Positions 35,351-48,561 of a DNA stretch of 64,000 bases are shown here, in pieces. Position numbers and translations under genes: made by a program. Within the stretch, counting starts at the first letter, position 1. Every line of letters begins with the position of its first letter. The stretch lies in the NCBI GenBank assembly GCA_963556695.1, contig CAUWAG010000006.1, forward strand, positions 2,046,001-2,110,000. Direction: 5' to 3'. The notes beneath the pieces were generated by a model. The model did not search any database, was not told where the DNA came from, and worked only from the letters and a program-made list of their open reading frames with translations. This stretch comes from Anthostomella pinea (taxonomy: Eukaryota; Ascomycota; Sordariomycetes; Xylariales; Xylariaceae).

Positions 35351-37871
35351 GTTGTCGGTCGCACCTTCCTCGCAATAATTTTTGGACCGTCGGTGTCACA
35401 TGACAAGGACCCCGCGGGTCCCACTTATGTACCTTGGAAGTACACACAGTGTCCGGAGGATCTGACGGATCCATCCTGGACTTAGCTAGAACAACAACGG
35501 AACACACAATCATGACATGAGCCTGACAGTCGGACCTTCCTCGTAGGTTTTTGACGGTTGCATCTTCCTTCCGAATTTTGCGCACCTCTCTTGGAGAATC
35601 CACCAAACATCTCTATCAACCCTACTTTTGGAAATAAGGAATAGCAGTTCTCGAGTATAAAGCGCGTGACGATCGTCATTCATGGCGCGTGGCACAGCGA
35701 GCCTAGGGGCGTCGCCGACAAAGATGCTACCATGTCGATAGTCCGGTCGTGCGGAAAAGAGGTCATGTTTACGTTTTTACTTGCTTGTTCTATCCGTGGG
35801 CTAGGGAACGACCTGCCGCGAGCCCTCACAATTATTAGATGGCGCGAGGATTGGTATCACTACTGTAGCAGGCAATGACCAGTCGGCTGCCGGCCCATGG
35901 CAGAAGCGCGCCGCCGTATTGGAACATACGGAGGAATACAAGTATCTAGAAGACGCGGCGTTATTCCCAAATGGATACGTCACTCGCAGGCATCAGTATG
36001 ATGGGACCGAACGAGACGCCATCTTGCCACGTTGGCAGAGGTACTGAGCGCAGGACCTTGTGTTTTACCTTATGACACAAGGGAGGGGATCACCACTGCA
36101 AAAGGTTGATCGCAGCGCGAAGCAACCTGTTCAGCAGGGGATGCAACGAGAAGCCCTTCGACGATGAAGGCACCGAGAGAAGTCCCCCACGGAGGCAAGC
36201 GAAGAAGAGAAGTCCGCCGGGTCACAAGCGGCAGTCACACGAGAAGCCCCCCGACAATGGGGGCACGGAAGATGACTCATCTACGGCGACACGCAAAGGC
36301 TGGGATTTTCTCGATGTGACTAGAAACCTAATAGCTCCCACGTATTGTATTGCGATCGCTCATGACAATAGAGTGATGACTGCGAATGCCACTCGGGCGG
36401 GAACCCATGCATCGCTGGCCAACCAAACCAACTTCATGCCTGCTGTTGCTAGTTGATGTCGGTCGTAACCTAGCCGTCATTCATGTGCTCCTCAATCTTC
36501 TCCTGCATCTTAGGCCAGTCGTCTCCAGCCGTCTTCTTTGCTTCATCTATATCTTTTTGTTCAATGACACCTAGCTTTCCTATCTGCTCAGCGTCGTCGT
36601 GATCGCATGCCTTGCAATTCTCACACGTCTCCGCCGCCGGCTGGGGACGATTGTAATGAACGATTTCAATGAGGAACTCCTGCAGCATCCGTCGTCAGCA
36701 AGGGGTCACCCGCCCAGCTTCAGTCGTCGCTCTTCCCGCCCACGAGTGGGCAGATCAGGTGTGGGGTTTCGTGTAAGTTACCGTGCATAATAGGCACAGC
36801 GCCCGTTTCTTCCGGGGCGACCATTTTCCAATGCCTTCGACGTTGCTGCTAGCGAGCTGAGTCAGAGAGCTGTGCCGGTCTTCTCGACTCTCCGATGAAC
36901 CACGCGCAACCTGACCCAGCCATGGGGCGTTCTCCCTCTCTTGGGCGGTGTGGTACGCCTGGGGGACAGCGCCGATGGCGACGCTGGGGGCAGAGAAGAG
37001 CTGCTGCTAGGATACTGCGTGGGTGCATGCTGTCGATGGTTGTTCAAATATAATGAGGCGCAATTCCGATAATCCGTTGATCAGGACAGGAACAATGGAT
37101 GGTATATGAGGGCGGTGGTAAGCCTTGAAGAAGAGGCGGATATGTCTAGCATAGCAGCAGCGAGGATTGGAATGGTGTATCTATGTGTTGACACGTGCTG
37201 ACAAGTTTTGACCTCATAGTGGCGACGACATTTTGGGATCGACTATATAGGTGTCCCGGATGGTAATGGTTAGCGGTTTCACGTAACGGAAACTTTTTGA
37301 GTCCGTACTTTACTTGTTAACAATACCGAAAGTTATAATTAATAATAGTTTGTAATAGGAATAAGTAGAACTTTACGCGATAAGATATAAAACTTTCTCG
37401 TTATATATTAATATAATAGTAATGTGAGAATATTGGTGCCTATCAGGTGTGTGCTGCAGCTGGCAACAGGCTGAAAGGGGTGAAGTAGTAGTAGTAGCAT
37501 TTAACGCCAGGGGGCCTGCCTGAGAGCGGCGGCCCTGGGCCTCCAAAAGGGCGCGCGGGCGTGCTAGGCTAGGTCTCATACTATATATATATACATACAG
37601 CTGCCCAGCTAGCAGATCTCGTTCATAAATAGCCACTGCATCTAAGCAGCGGTTCTCATCGTGTCCCCCCCTCCTCTGGGTAAGGGTTGGTGCCGACGTC
37701 ATTCGCAGTCTTTAAATTCCTGATATATCCAAGTTCAAATAGCTTGATTCGAGCTGTAGGGTAAGGTTTATGAAACTTATGCTCCTGCTTCATGTACGAA
37801 TGCACTATAAAAGAAAGAATATAAAACAGATCCCCCAGACGCTGCCCAAATAAAGAAAAATATAAGTGCCA
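35351..37871. other. Intergenic region, mixed composition
   Basis: About 2.5 kb leading into the LINE. It holds one weak coding candidate (36470-36688) and an AT-rich patch at about 37300-37440 that looks like a small decayed repeat. Two similar phrases containing (C)ACCTTCCTCG near 35361 and 35535 suggest a diverged duplication. No other gene is recognised. Confidence 0.5.
36470..36688 (-). CDS. Hypothetical short frame, possibly a last exon
   Basis: A 72-codon minus-strand frame with coding-like composition: CENCKACDHDDAEQ, a possible metal-binding C-x2-C-x2-C-x-H cluster, followed by a charged helix (DIDEAKKTAGDDWPKMQEKI). The CTGCAG just after the first codon could be a splice acceptor, making this the last exon of a longer gene whose upstream exons I could not find. 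I do not recognise the family. Confidence 0.3.
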   Translation of the reverse strand: MLQEFLIEIVHYNRPQPAAETCENCKACDHDDAEQIGKLGVIEQKDIDEAKKTAGDDWPKMQEKIEEHMNDG

Positions 37872-38267
37872 TCAATAGCGAGGACAGATACCGCCATAAA
37901 AGTCAGTGGCTAGGAATAGGTCTCGGTACACTGTAAGAGTGGATATGATATCACGCAGATAGCGTTGCTGTTCTGGCCTGGTAGGCCGCCTAGAGGGGCC
38001 CAGGGGCCATCTCTTGTACTGCTTGATGGATTTCTGGCAGTGGATGATGTGTTCTGGAGCCTTTGCCCTCCCGTAAGAGCATTCCTGGTTGGCATTTATA
38101 TACTCAAATTTGTCGTGGTATCAGGCAAAGTCACCGTGTCCTGTGTAGGTAGCTAGGTAATAATGTAGTGCTGGCCTGGTGAGCACCTGCAGCTCCTCAT
38201 GGCAGCGCAGGTGATATCCAAGGTTCCAGTCCTTATAACAAGATAATAGCATTGTTTGTGCCTTATC

Positions 38268-39000
38268 TCACCATTTCTCACGAGCTGTAGCTCCTTTTAT
38301 TCGTGCCGTGGACTTGATGCTGTAAAATGTGGGCGTATATTCACTGTTGATGTCAGGCAGCTTGGAGCCAGCCTTGGCCAGCCTGTCTGTAAGCTCGTTG
38401 CCTTTCACGCCGCAGTGGCCAGGACACCATTTAATAATGACGTCCCAGATCCCCGCCGCAGCGTGGAACTTTAGGTAAGCCCACTGACAGGACACCACAA
38501 TATTGTTGCAAAGCCCCCAGATCGCTCCTATATTATCTACGCATACCTAAATCCGGCGCTGGCTCAGCTCCGGAGGGGCCTTGATCACATACTGGAGCCA
38601 TTTCCATGCTCCTACCACTTCCGCGTTGAATACAATAGAACATGGGTGTAGGCAGCCCCTGTTTGAGGCGACTAAGTGCCCGCCCTGGTAGACCGTATAG
38701 CCGTATCCTACGTATATTTCTCCTCAGATCCGTCTGAGAACATTACCACATCTTCTTAGAGCAGTGTTGGAACCAAGCCTTAAAAGACTTTACTGCCTGT
38801 TCTTTGGTTTGACCTCTCATGAGATCAACCCTACAGCCCGGCGTGAATATTGGGGACACCAGCAGGGGCTGCTGTACCGGGGGCAGCATACGTGCTACTG
38901 CCTGTATCTTAGTCTTGGGTCGTTGATACCCTCCCGCACCTCGGCCTCGTGCGATGGCCGGTAGGACGATTCCCTTTGTGAGCGGGTGTAATTTGTTCAC
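38268..39000 (-). pseudogene. LINE RNase H domain, broken
   Basis: A frame at 39000-38743 carries the entry to the domain (PKTKIQAVARMLPP, FTPGCRVDLMRGQTKEQA, FKAWFQHC). A second frame at 38498-38268 carries IIKWCPGHCGVKGNELTDRL, the RNase H H-x-G-x2-G-N-E-x2-D core. The sequence between them is interrupted by stops. Confidence 0.8.
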
Positions 39001-39600
39001 AGTCCAAAGCCTGTATACAAAGCGCTACAGGGCCTGGTCCAGAGCTGTCTCCGCCGTTGGGAGTCCGGTGTCTCTGTAGGCCGTGTAGGTAGGGGTAGTC
39101 CGCCATACAGGGAGCACCGCACGCGCTGCCATGATAAGGGCTCGCTGTATTATGGCAATGTGCCCTCCTATACGGGCACTAACCTCCGCCTTGCCTGCTA
39201 AAAAGAAATGCATTACGGGCTTTTTCTGCCTGCCATACCATGCTTTTACGCCGTATAGCGCTGTTGAGATGACACAGGTAATTACAGCCTTTTGTAGCCC
39301 GGACACCGGTGGTCCATTTTTTGTGTTAGCTAGGTTGTGTACATACTTATAAAGTTGTATTGCCTTGCCCGCATGTTTAGTGACGTGTCTCTTCAAGGTC
39401 AGCTTCCGGTCAAACCACACCCCTAACCACTGCAGTGCCGGCTCTTTTTCTCTGCCCTCCGGCTCTTGTACAGGGTGGATAGTGAGCCTCTCGCCCACTA
39501 CCATAGGAGGGTTGGCGATGTCTTGGCCCCTAATGATATGAAGCAGGTCGCACTTTTTAGGGGCAAAGAATACCTTGTTCTCATCTCTTTATTATAAAAC

Positions 39601-40446
39601 CTATTTGAGATCGCTAGCTAAGAGTCTTATGTTATACTGTAGCGAGTTAGACACCCTATAAAGCGCTATGTTATTAGCATATCCAAAGCGTAGGTCTGGA
39701 TCTTGTTGTAATAACTTAGCCAGGTACAGCATATAGAGTACCGGTGACCATGGCGAGCCCTGGGGAGTGCCGCAATGTACTTCCCCAAAGTCCATAGATG
39801 TTCGTTCCAGGTGTACTTTTGTACGCCATTTCTCCAGAAAAGACTGCACCAGCTCTAGGCAGTCTATCGGCCAGCCTTGCTTCTTTATCCGCAGTAGCAG
39901 GCGTCTTATTAAGAAGGCGTCAGACGCACCTTGTACGTCAAGTGTGGCCATTGAGACCTTAAGACCCCTAGCTAGTGCTGCCTCCACATCATGGGTGAAG
40001 GAGGCCACCAGGTCCATGCACACCCTTTTCGGAAGAGCACCGCCGTGTTGTGAGCTGAGCACCCCTTATGAAAGTGCTGTCCAGGCCATCATCTTGGCTA
40101 ACAGCCGCTCCAGGCCCTTGCCTAAGCAGGAGAGCAGCGCAATTGGTCTCCAGGACCGCACTGAAGAGCGGTCTTTCTTCCCTACCTTAGGTATCATTGA
40201 TATACCAGCATCACGTCAGACCATAGGATAGTGTCGCAGCTGGAGGCATTTCTCAAAGACCCCGTGTACAGCATTCTTGATATGCTCCCAGCACGCCTTG
40301 AGCAGACGTACCGTGGTGCTGTCTATGCCAGGGGACGTGCTGGATACCCTTATCGTTTACTGCTTAACTTCTTTTATCGTAGCCGAGGTCTCTCAGTAGA
40401 GCTTTGTATCCGACTGTTGCCAGCCCTCCAACGGATCGTAGTCTAG
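39601..40446 (-). pseudogene. LINE reverse transcriptase, inactivated (YADD to YANN)
   Basis: This part of the LINE holds the RT palm. The frame 40062-39601 contains the conserved TPQGSPWSP block. The catalytic box that should read YADD reads GYANNIAL; both Asp codons have become Asn (AAT, AAC at 39675-39670), so the enzyme is dead. In-frame stops lie upstream (TAA near 40057, TGA near 40225). The LDVQGA-F-D element reads LDVQGASDAF, with Phe replaced by Ser. Confidence 0.88.
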
Positions 40447-41325
40447 GTTATCTGTGTTTGAAAAGCGTCCTAATATGTCTTTTTATAACACTTCTGCTTT
40501 TTTTTTTTATAGATTCTATAACATGATTGCCAATCTTAATCGGCAGAAGTATTGTATCCCTTTTTAAGCCTATATACCTTAGCTTGTAAAGCCGCTAAGT
40601 ATTACTATCCCCGATATGTATAGCTTAAAAGACGTTGTGGCTTTTAATATAAGACTAGGTTGTATAAATAAGACGGATAAAAATAAACGAGGCTCGAATA
40701 AAAGCAAGCGTTAATGAATCGGCTTATTAACGAATATATTTTTAAATGTTCGTTAATACTAGCTTATAAAACTTTAAGTATTATATTTAACGAGTTCATA
40801 ATTACTGAGGATTTCATGCTTATAAGGGTTAATAACTTAATAAAATGTTATAATTTAATTTTAAACAAAGGCTTTTAAAGCTGAGCGTCATTAATCTCGT
40901 ACATCATAAGCTAGTATTCACAAACATTTAAAGGGACACCTATAAATGTCGGAGATAGTAATTGTTTGCGTCTTTATATTTTAAGAGGCTCTGGGTCCGT
41001 ATATAATAGTATTGTGTACGCTACAATATAATAAGAAGTGACCAGCTTTACAGCACTTAAAGATTTCGTCGATCACCATGTATATTCTGCGCATATCTAG
41101 CAGACGAAGTACGGACCCATTATATGGAGACGCTAACAATTACCATCCCCGACATCTGTATATTGGTACATGTCTACTAAACTGGAACTATTGAAAAAGC
41201 TGCTCGATAAGCCAACTTCTGTCAAACCTGGCCAGCAACCTTCTTCGAAACCCGCTCCGGTTTGCGATACGCGCAGCCCGGCGGATAGGGGCCAACGCAT
41301 CTAGCAGCAGTATTAAATGTAGCTG

Positions 41326-41605
41326 GAGACAGGTGGCATTGCCACTTAGAAACAGTGTTCGTTAATTGAACGCTGCTTCGCAGTGCGCCAGGCAACGACG
41401 CTTCCTCTAGAAGCGCCTCTGCTGCCTGGAAGGGAATTGACCGAGAAGGTAGGGGCAAGGGATTATCTCATGACACGACCATCTTAATGATACTTGAAAA
41501 CAGGTGGCATTACCACTATAAAACAGGTATTGTTGATTGATTGAACGCCGGTTGGCAGCGCGTTCGGCAACGCCGCTTCCTCTGGCGACGTCGCGCATGG
41601 AGGAA
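41326..41605. repeat. Two diverged GC-rich tandem units, period 171 bp
   Basis: Units beginning ACAGGTGGCATT at 41329 and 41500 share a series of blocks (CCACT, AAACAG, TTGATTGAACGC-like, GGCAACG, CGCTTCCTCT) over about 105 bp. The first contains the near-perfect palindrome GTGGCATTGCCAC; in the second it reads GTGGCATTACCAC. They sit in an island (about 41221-41720) of much higher GC than its surroundings. Translation gives two related short peptides on the minus strand, but no recognisable protein. Confidence 0.7.
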
Positions 41606-43401
41606 GCGGCTCCGCCGGCTTAGGAAAGAGGTTGACGTAGGAAGCTGTTTGCAACCGATAGGCAGCTTCCCATGCCACGTACCACTTTCCACCTTGCTAA
41701 GGTTTACTACGTAAAGTGGTGCTCTTTATAATAAGAGACTAACTATAATAACGGACCATGCTAATCAAACGTATTAAAAGTATACGAGTTTAAAGCATGT
41801 TTATATATAAAAATAAGATTTAATTTTAATTTCCTTTATCATATAATATATAATTATTGTTTAGGTTTTTAAAAGTATTGAATTAAATATATTTTTAAAG
41901 GCATAAAACTTATACTACGTCGTTAGCTAGTTAAAGCGGCTATTTTAACTAGCACCTTAAATCGTACGTTAACTTAAAGAAATAGTGCGAAATATTATCT
42001 TCGGCATTCTTAAAAATATATAAATAAATATAAATACCACTTAACCAAGATAGCTTAAAGATAGTAATAACGATTATAACTTTGAATTAATATTATAAGC
42101 TTATTAACTTCAATGGAATTTAATACAATAATATTTTCAAAGTCTAAAGTTAAATGTTGCTGATTTTTATTAATTCTTATTATCGAGTAAAACGAGCTTA
42201 ATAAATTACACATCTAAGGTATTACACTTATATATAAGTATAAACAAGCGTAAAAAGGGAGTTATTTGGAACTAAAATTATCATGTTATTATTATTTTAC
42301 AAAACAAAGTTTTGAAGTACGTTAACGTTAAAAACGACGGTAAAAATAGTCAATTTCAACTTAATAACGATAAAAAAAAGAATTTATTAATAACCTGTTG
42401 AAGTACAACTTTGCCTTTAACAGCCGACCTAGTATTACAACTATAATCTTATTATTTTAAACTCGAAAACGTTAAGTTAATATATCATTTATAAGTTTAA
42501 ATTATATTGATAAAATAAAGATATTAAAAACATTAAACGTAAGATGTTTTATCTTAATAATTGATTTTAATAGGAAGATATTTTAAACTTTCTTTCAAAA
42601 CTTAACTAAAAAACTAACCTTAAGCGCGTTTTATTATAATATATATATTTAACGGGTTTTTTAACTAAGCTTTTTCAAACAGCTATTTTATAAGCAAAAT
42701 AGTTTAAAAACTAAGTTATGTACAAGTAAAAATCCTTTTGTATTTACCTATTAATTCTAAATAAATCAAAACATTTTAAAGAAAATACCTATAAATTTTA
42801 ACTACTTTTAAAGTTTACTTTTTAAAAACAACTTAAATTTAAAAGCGTTAAGCTTGGAATTAAATAAGTATTAACCGAATATAACGGTTATATATCTTTT
42901 AAAGATAACGTTAAAAAGCTACTTACGAATTAAAAGTTATAAAGTGATATTTAAAGCTAACAATCTCCTTTTTACCCTTACTTTTATGCGACTACTTGAA
43001 TCGTTATAAGTTAAATCCGATATTTAAATATCTTTTAACGCAATAACTTTTTTATAAAAACTCTTATTTAGTATTAACGCGAACGATTATTATAACTTTA
43101 ACATTTAAACATTATTTTAACAACTTTTTAATAAACTTAAACGAAACTTCTTATATTACTAACTCTTATCTATAAAGCGCTAATAATAACTTTTTATTAA
43201 AATAAAACGATTCATTTAGTATATTTAATAATAACTCTTTAAACAAAATAAATAAAAAACCATACCTTTTGTAATATACTCATCTAAAAGTTAGAATAAC
43301 TTAATCAACCTTATTATTACCTTTAAAAAGAAATATTTTAAAGCCTCGAAATTAAGTGCGAAAAACACCGTTATATAATCGCTAATATGACGTTCCGTAT
43401 A

Positions 43402-43838
43402 TGTGAATAAGACATAGAAGCCCTTGTTCACTATGTACGTATAACTATCTCTGGCTGAAGAGGAAAAAGAAGATCGAGCGGCACAGCCAAATCTGGTGGG
43501 CAACTAGATAAGTGTGTCCGCCCACAATTCAGAGCCCTAGTGGGTCTGGGACAACCAGTCGTCCAGGAGGTCACGTGCTGTCACGTGATCCCAGGACCAT
43601 CACCAATGGTAGCTGTTAGATACTAGCACGAATGATGTCACGTGTGACGGTGTACAGCTGTATCCACCTGGTTGGATGCTGAGTCATCAGGTCACGTGTA
43701 AATTAGATAAGGAGACCAGGACCATATGTACTGCAGCCTCGGCTGTACGCACCACTGTTCGTTTTCTCCCACCTTGTTATTTTCGTAATGAATCCCAGAT
43801 TGCAACACACCGCCGTAGGCATCGTGACAGCAGGCATA
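43402..43838. mobile_element. GC-rich island, candidate solo LTR with four GTCACGTG sites
   Basis: A sharply bounded normal-GC insert within AT-rich DNA, sitting against the broken end of an old Fot1-like copy. A segment from TGTTAGATAC (43614) to GCAACA (43806) has the TG...CA ends expected of an LTR, but no clear target duplication was seen. GTCACGTG occurs at 43570, 43580, 43637 and 43691. The island has no long frame. It looks like a recent insertion that escaped RIP; the LTR call is tentative. Confidence 0.4.
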
Positions 43839-43844
43839 TAAAAG

Positions 43845-44813
43845 GTAATAATGCCGTTATTCTAATAATAATCTTTAAAGACCTAAGAATAATAGCTTTT
43901 GTAACTATTTAAGATGAAGAGGCGTTTACTAGTAATTATATGCGGTCTAGTATACTTATCAAAATATCGAATCTCTTTTAAACCGATTTTATTCGTAGTT
44001 TACCCGTTGTTAAATACGACTACTTTTTAATCGCGTAATAATATCATATCGCGATATTATAACGTAAAGTAAGTTTTGCCGTATAAAATAATGAACGGCA
44101 AGATTACTTAACTATTAGTATTAACAGTAAAGATTGCTATAAACCATTTTATATTGCCTTACTAAGCTTATTTAAACTTGTTACATCTTTCGGCGCTCAT
44201 AACGACTATACTAGACTTAATAATACCTATTAAAAACTTGATTTTATTATAATTATAAATATCCGCGTTTTAGATATTATGTTTTGCAATTGCCGCTTTA
44301 ACCTGGCGAATCTACGCGCAATACGCGTTTAAATTTTTCTTTAAAACTTTCTAATAGTTCATTCTCTGGTAAAATCGCATCCGGAAGCTTAGTATGCGTT
44401 TAATAATTTTTTTCGTTAAAATCTTTTTAATACGTTTGACTTTACGCGCTGCTAAGAATAATTTACTATGTTCTTAATATATCTGTGCCGGGGTAGAAAT
44501 GCTTGCGCGTTTAGGTCGAAAATAAAAATAAAAACAGCATTTCTTTGAAAACCGTCAAATTTAAAATATTAGTCATGCTATTGTGTCGTGATAATCGGCC
44601 GGCGATTTTAATACGGAAGGTGCTTTTGGGGTTATAGAAAAGCTTTACAAGTTTAAAAACGGGAATATAAAAGTCGCGTCATTTAACTTAAACAGCTAAT
44701 TACAAGTTTAATTCGTTATACCGTAGTGCCATTAATATAAGAAGAGAAATAATAGCTTAAAGTTAAAAGTTCATAATATTAATAATAGCTCGCAGCTCGC
44801 TTGTCACCTAAGT
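43845..44813 (-). mobile_element. Old, heavily RIP-mutated Fot1/pogo-like copy
   Basis: Read on the minus strand, it aligns from its end (ACTTAGGTGACAAGCGAGC, 44813) with the left end and 5' coding part of the younger element at 54.49 kb. Shared phrases include ATGGCAC at the start codon, the AAAGTTCAT-type leader, the GCGGATATTTA block and the ACGGGT(A/G)(A/G)(A/G)CTAC block, with most differences C/T or G/A. It also retains a part that is deleted in the younger copy (around 43.85-43.99 kb). A TA follows the end at 44814, as expected for a TA target. No open frame remains. The other end is lost against the island at 43.4-43.84 kb. Confidence 0.75.
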
Positions 44814-47800
44814 TATTTTTATCATATTATGCGATTTATTAGTTAGCTTATATTTTAACCTGCGTTAGTAGTAATATATTTCAATAATTGAGTTTTATTA
44901 TATATATCATAAGGCGGCTTATAATGGTATTAAAAAGTATTGCGAATTGTTTTTTATTAATAAGAAGCTTATATAAAGAGTTACGTTTTTCTGTAAGAGT
45001 TATTAAAAAGCTACGAGTTAGATTAAATAAGCTAGAGTAAAAAGTGGGATTTATTAAATTTATTATCATAGTAGTTATGTTTTAATATAGTTATTTATTT
45101 ATTATGTTAATATCGATCTTTTTGATTTTAGGGTTTTATCTTTAGTTTAAGTCGAATTCGATCAAAGGTTTTATTATGCTTAGGGTTATAAAAAACCTAG
45201 CGGCAACTTTAAAGTCGTTGATTTAAAATATATCGATTTTACCTTTTTTCGATGAATAATAAAAATAAAAATAAAAATATACAAGTTGTTTTATTTAAAA
45301 TAGTTTAATGTAAAATGCTATAATAAAAGATAAATGGATTGAGACAAATATAATATTAAAACCAGATAAGCTTATAATTTAAGATATTTATGAGAGTTAA
45401 ACCTTATTAATAATAAACATATAGGTATAACGCTCTTTATTTCTAAATATAATTATACATTTTTAACGTTGTATCTATATTTAAATTAATCGGCTTATTT
45501 ATATAAATATTAGTTGTTTTCTATAAGCTTTTATATATGCTGCTTTACGTAGGGAGGTTAAAGTAAGAGGTAATGCCGATATTTTAATTATAAGATAATT
45601 ATATTTTGTAGTATAACTAGTAAAATAAAAACCAACTTGGGTATATGAATAGTAAATACATATTATATAGATATATGTTGATGTATTTAGCCTCTTAGTC
45701 TTCGGATCTTCTAATTTATAGGCTTACTTTTCGGAACCTTTGTTTTCTATCTTGAACCTCTTATAAAAAAGCTTAATTTATTACTTATAAACCGTTTTAT
45801 CATATACGTTTTACTTTTAATTCTATTGGGTTTAATTATATAATAATAAATATTTTACCCACTGAAATGTTTTCTTAAACTATTTATTTAATGTTTAAAA
45901 TAAACCTTTATTAGTTTTATTTTACGAGTTACCGTTACGTAATCGGTGCCGTTTTCATTATATTATACCATTTATGTATTTGGTTACTACTTGTACTAAG
46001 CGAATTTTTTTCTAAAGTATTCCGATTATGTAGACATAGTATTTTAAAATATATCACGCGAAATTGCCTATATACTTACATTAATAGTGAATACTATTTA
46101 GCTATGCAATTCATAAGTAAATCTATATGTTATATTTGTTTTACTTATTTTGAAATAGTAAAGTAACAGGCATTATAAAAAGTTTATAATTGTTTCTTTT
46201 TATTAATTACTATATATATTTAGGAAGCAGTAAAAAACGTATATATATATTAACAGTTATTTATTTAGTAAGTAGTGATGATATAAAACGTATATTAAAC
46301 CCTTTTTTTGATAAAGATAATATTCACTAATGAGTAACTACTTTTGATAATTGTATAAGTGTTCATTTACTAGTAAAAATAATATTTATTAGTATTTATT
46401 TAAATAAATACGTTATATAATATCGTATAAAAATATATATTGGTTAGTAAAACCTATATTTATAAATGAACTTAATATTCAATAGTATTCATCTTAAGAA
46501 ACACCTTATATAATACCGTATATAATATAAGTTTATATATATATTTCTAACTTAAATAAAAATATAGTTTTCTTACTAGTATGTATAAAACTTACGAGTA
46601 AATGTTCTCAATTTATAATCAAATTATATATTAAAACTATTTTTGTTCGTAATGTTAAGAAATACTTATTTTTAACTAAAATTATTAGTATGTTTATTGA
46701 TGAGTTATATCGAGTTATTTTATTTTATCAATATAAGTTATTTGAATATCGTGGAACTAGAGGTTTATTAATTAAGAAAAGGACTAAATAGTATACAAGT
46801 TATACATTTAAGGTCAGAACAATAATTAAGAAACTGTTGCTGTAGCTTCTTAACTTGTCTTTTTGCTAGTTACTATTCGTTTCATAGTTAAAAAAATTAA
46901 ACCGCACGGTTATTAATTAAGCAATATCAGGATAAATCTTTATTGATAAAGTTTACGGCCTTGCGCTATAAGAAGTCTTTATTATTATATGTTATTTAAA
47001 AGCCCAACGAAAGCGTTTTTTCTTTCCTTTTCTTTTATATTACTAACTTAAGTATTATTGTTTCATTAAGTTTAAAACGCTAAGATTATTTTATAACCGC
47101 TTTAAACTCTAACGTTAGGATAGTCTAACGACCTTGGCTTTTACTTACGCTCATAAAACGATATCGCTTCATAAAGCTATTAAAGACTTTTTCACGATAA
47201 TATTATTAACCTTATACTAATTAATTAAATGCGTACGCTACTTTTTTTCAAAGCAAACTTTTTAAAAAGCTTATCTTTTATATACTAATTAAAAAGTTAT
47301 TTCGAAAATAAAAACATCTATATTAGCGTTAATAACACTAAGATTCGGCCGGTATTTGATAATGTTTACCGAAATCTGGGAAATAAGCTTAATAAAGCGA
47401 CGCGGAAAATATTAGTTAAGTATATTAAAATTCATAACGATTAAAGGTAGATAAAAGAGACGATAAACGTATATTAAAAGGCTAAGCGTCTCTTAAAGCG
47501 CTAATTAAAGTACACATTAAACGGCTAAGCTAAATAATGCTCGAAGTAGACGGCCGACGTATTGAATAGTTAAAAGGTACAACCAGAAGTAGCTAAGAAC
47601 TATACTTGAATACAACATATAAAATAGTACAATTAACCTGTGCATAATACTAGCTTTTTTGTCGCTATTTACTTAGAAAAGATTAATAAATTACAATAAA
47701 AATATAAAAGGTTACAATAAAAACTATTATTAATAATTAATTCAATTTATAACTTTTAAAAATTCTGATTATCTTATAAAAAACATCATGTTAATCAAAC

Positions 47801-48561
47801 GGCTTTAAACTTTGAATAGTTATTTTAATATTTTTATTATATAATTATCAAGATAAATTTATTTAATATTATATGTTTAAATAGTATGTTTTTAACGTTA
47901 TAAGTATTATGTACAACATTGATAAGTCTCGCATTTTTTATAGTTATCATGTTTTTACGGGACTAGTATCTAGGTGGACGTAATATATATTTAAAATCAA
48001 AAACCCTTTTTTGTTCGTAAAGGCCTGTTAAAATTATAAGTATAAGGTTCTGGTTGAATATCATATAAGTTTAATGTTAAACGCAAGCGATTTTACGGTT
48101 ACCGGGTATATATATATAATATATAGTTATAATTCTATAGATTCTTTCTATTCAATAAAGGACATAGCTATTATTTTAATAGATATTATACTTTATTCAT
48201 AAAGATACTTTCAAAAGTATATTAAGGAAATAAAAAAGGTATTCAAATAGTTACCTAGGTTTAAACGAAACGATGAGCCATAAAACTATGATAATAAATT
48301 ATTTATACTTTACTTATATTTTAAATGGACGGACGGAACTTATAACCGAGGTTTTTAAAAAGTTAGCATAATAAAACTGATATTTATATAAACTGATGAC
48401 TGGAAAGGATATACTATTACGTTTAATGATAAATATAAGACTAGTCAATTTAATTAAATGAATAATTTCAACTCATTGTATTAATTAGATGCCCTAGGTA
48501 TGGCTCAAAACTGCCTGATTATATGTTTATTTTATGTTTTTTATAGGTATATTACGGTGTT

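Larger units (their letters stand above)
37872..40446 (-). mobile_element. Decayed Tad1-like LINE (non-LTR retrotransposon), 5' truncated
   Basis: Read on the minus strand, the order is that of a fungal LINE ORF2: RT fingers (SWRPIALLSCLGKGLERLLA, 40.1-40.2 kb), palm (MATLDVQGASDAF; CGTPQGSPWSPVLYMLYLAK), thumb/connection (LQWLGVWFDRKLTLKRHV; ISTALYGVKAWY), RNase H (IKWCPGHCGVKGNELTDRLAK) and a C-terminal zinc knuckle (ECSYGRAKAPEHIIHC), ending at a TGA at 37874-37872. The frame is broken by stops, for example near 40059 and 40225, and by shifts near 39.0 and 38.5 kb. The 5' part of ORF2 and all of ORF1 are missing where the sequence merges into the AT-rich block. Several changes are of the G-to-A type expected from RIP. 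No poly-A tail or target duplication was identified. Confidence 0.9.
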
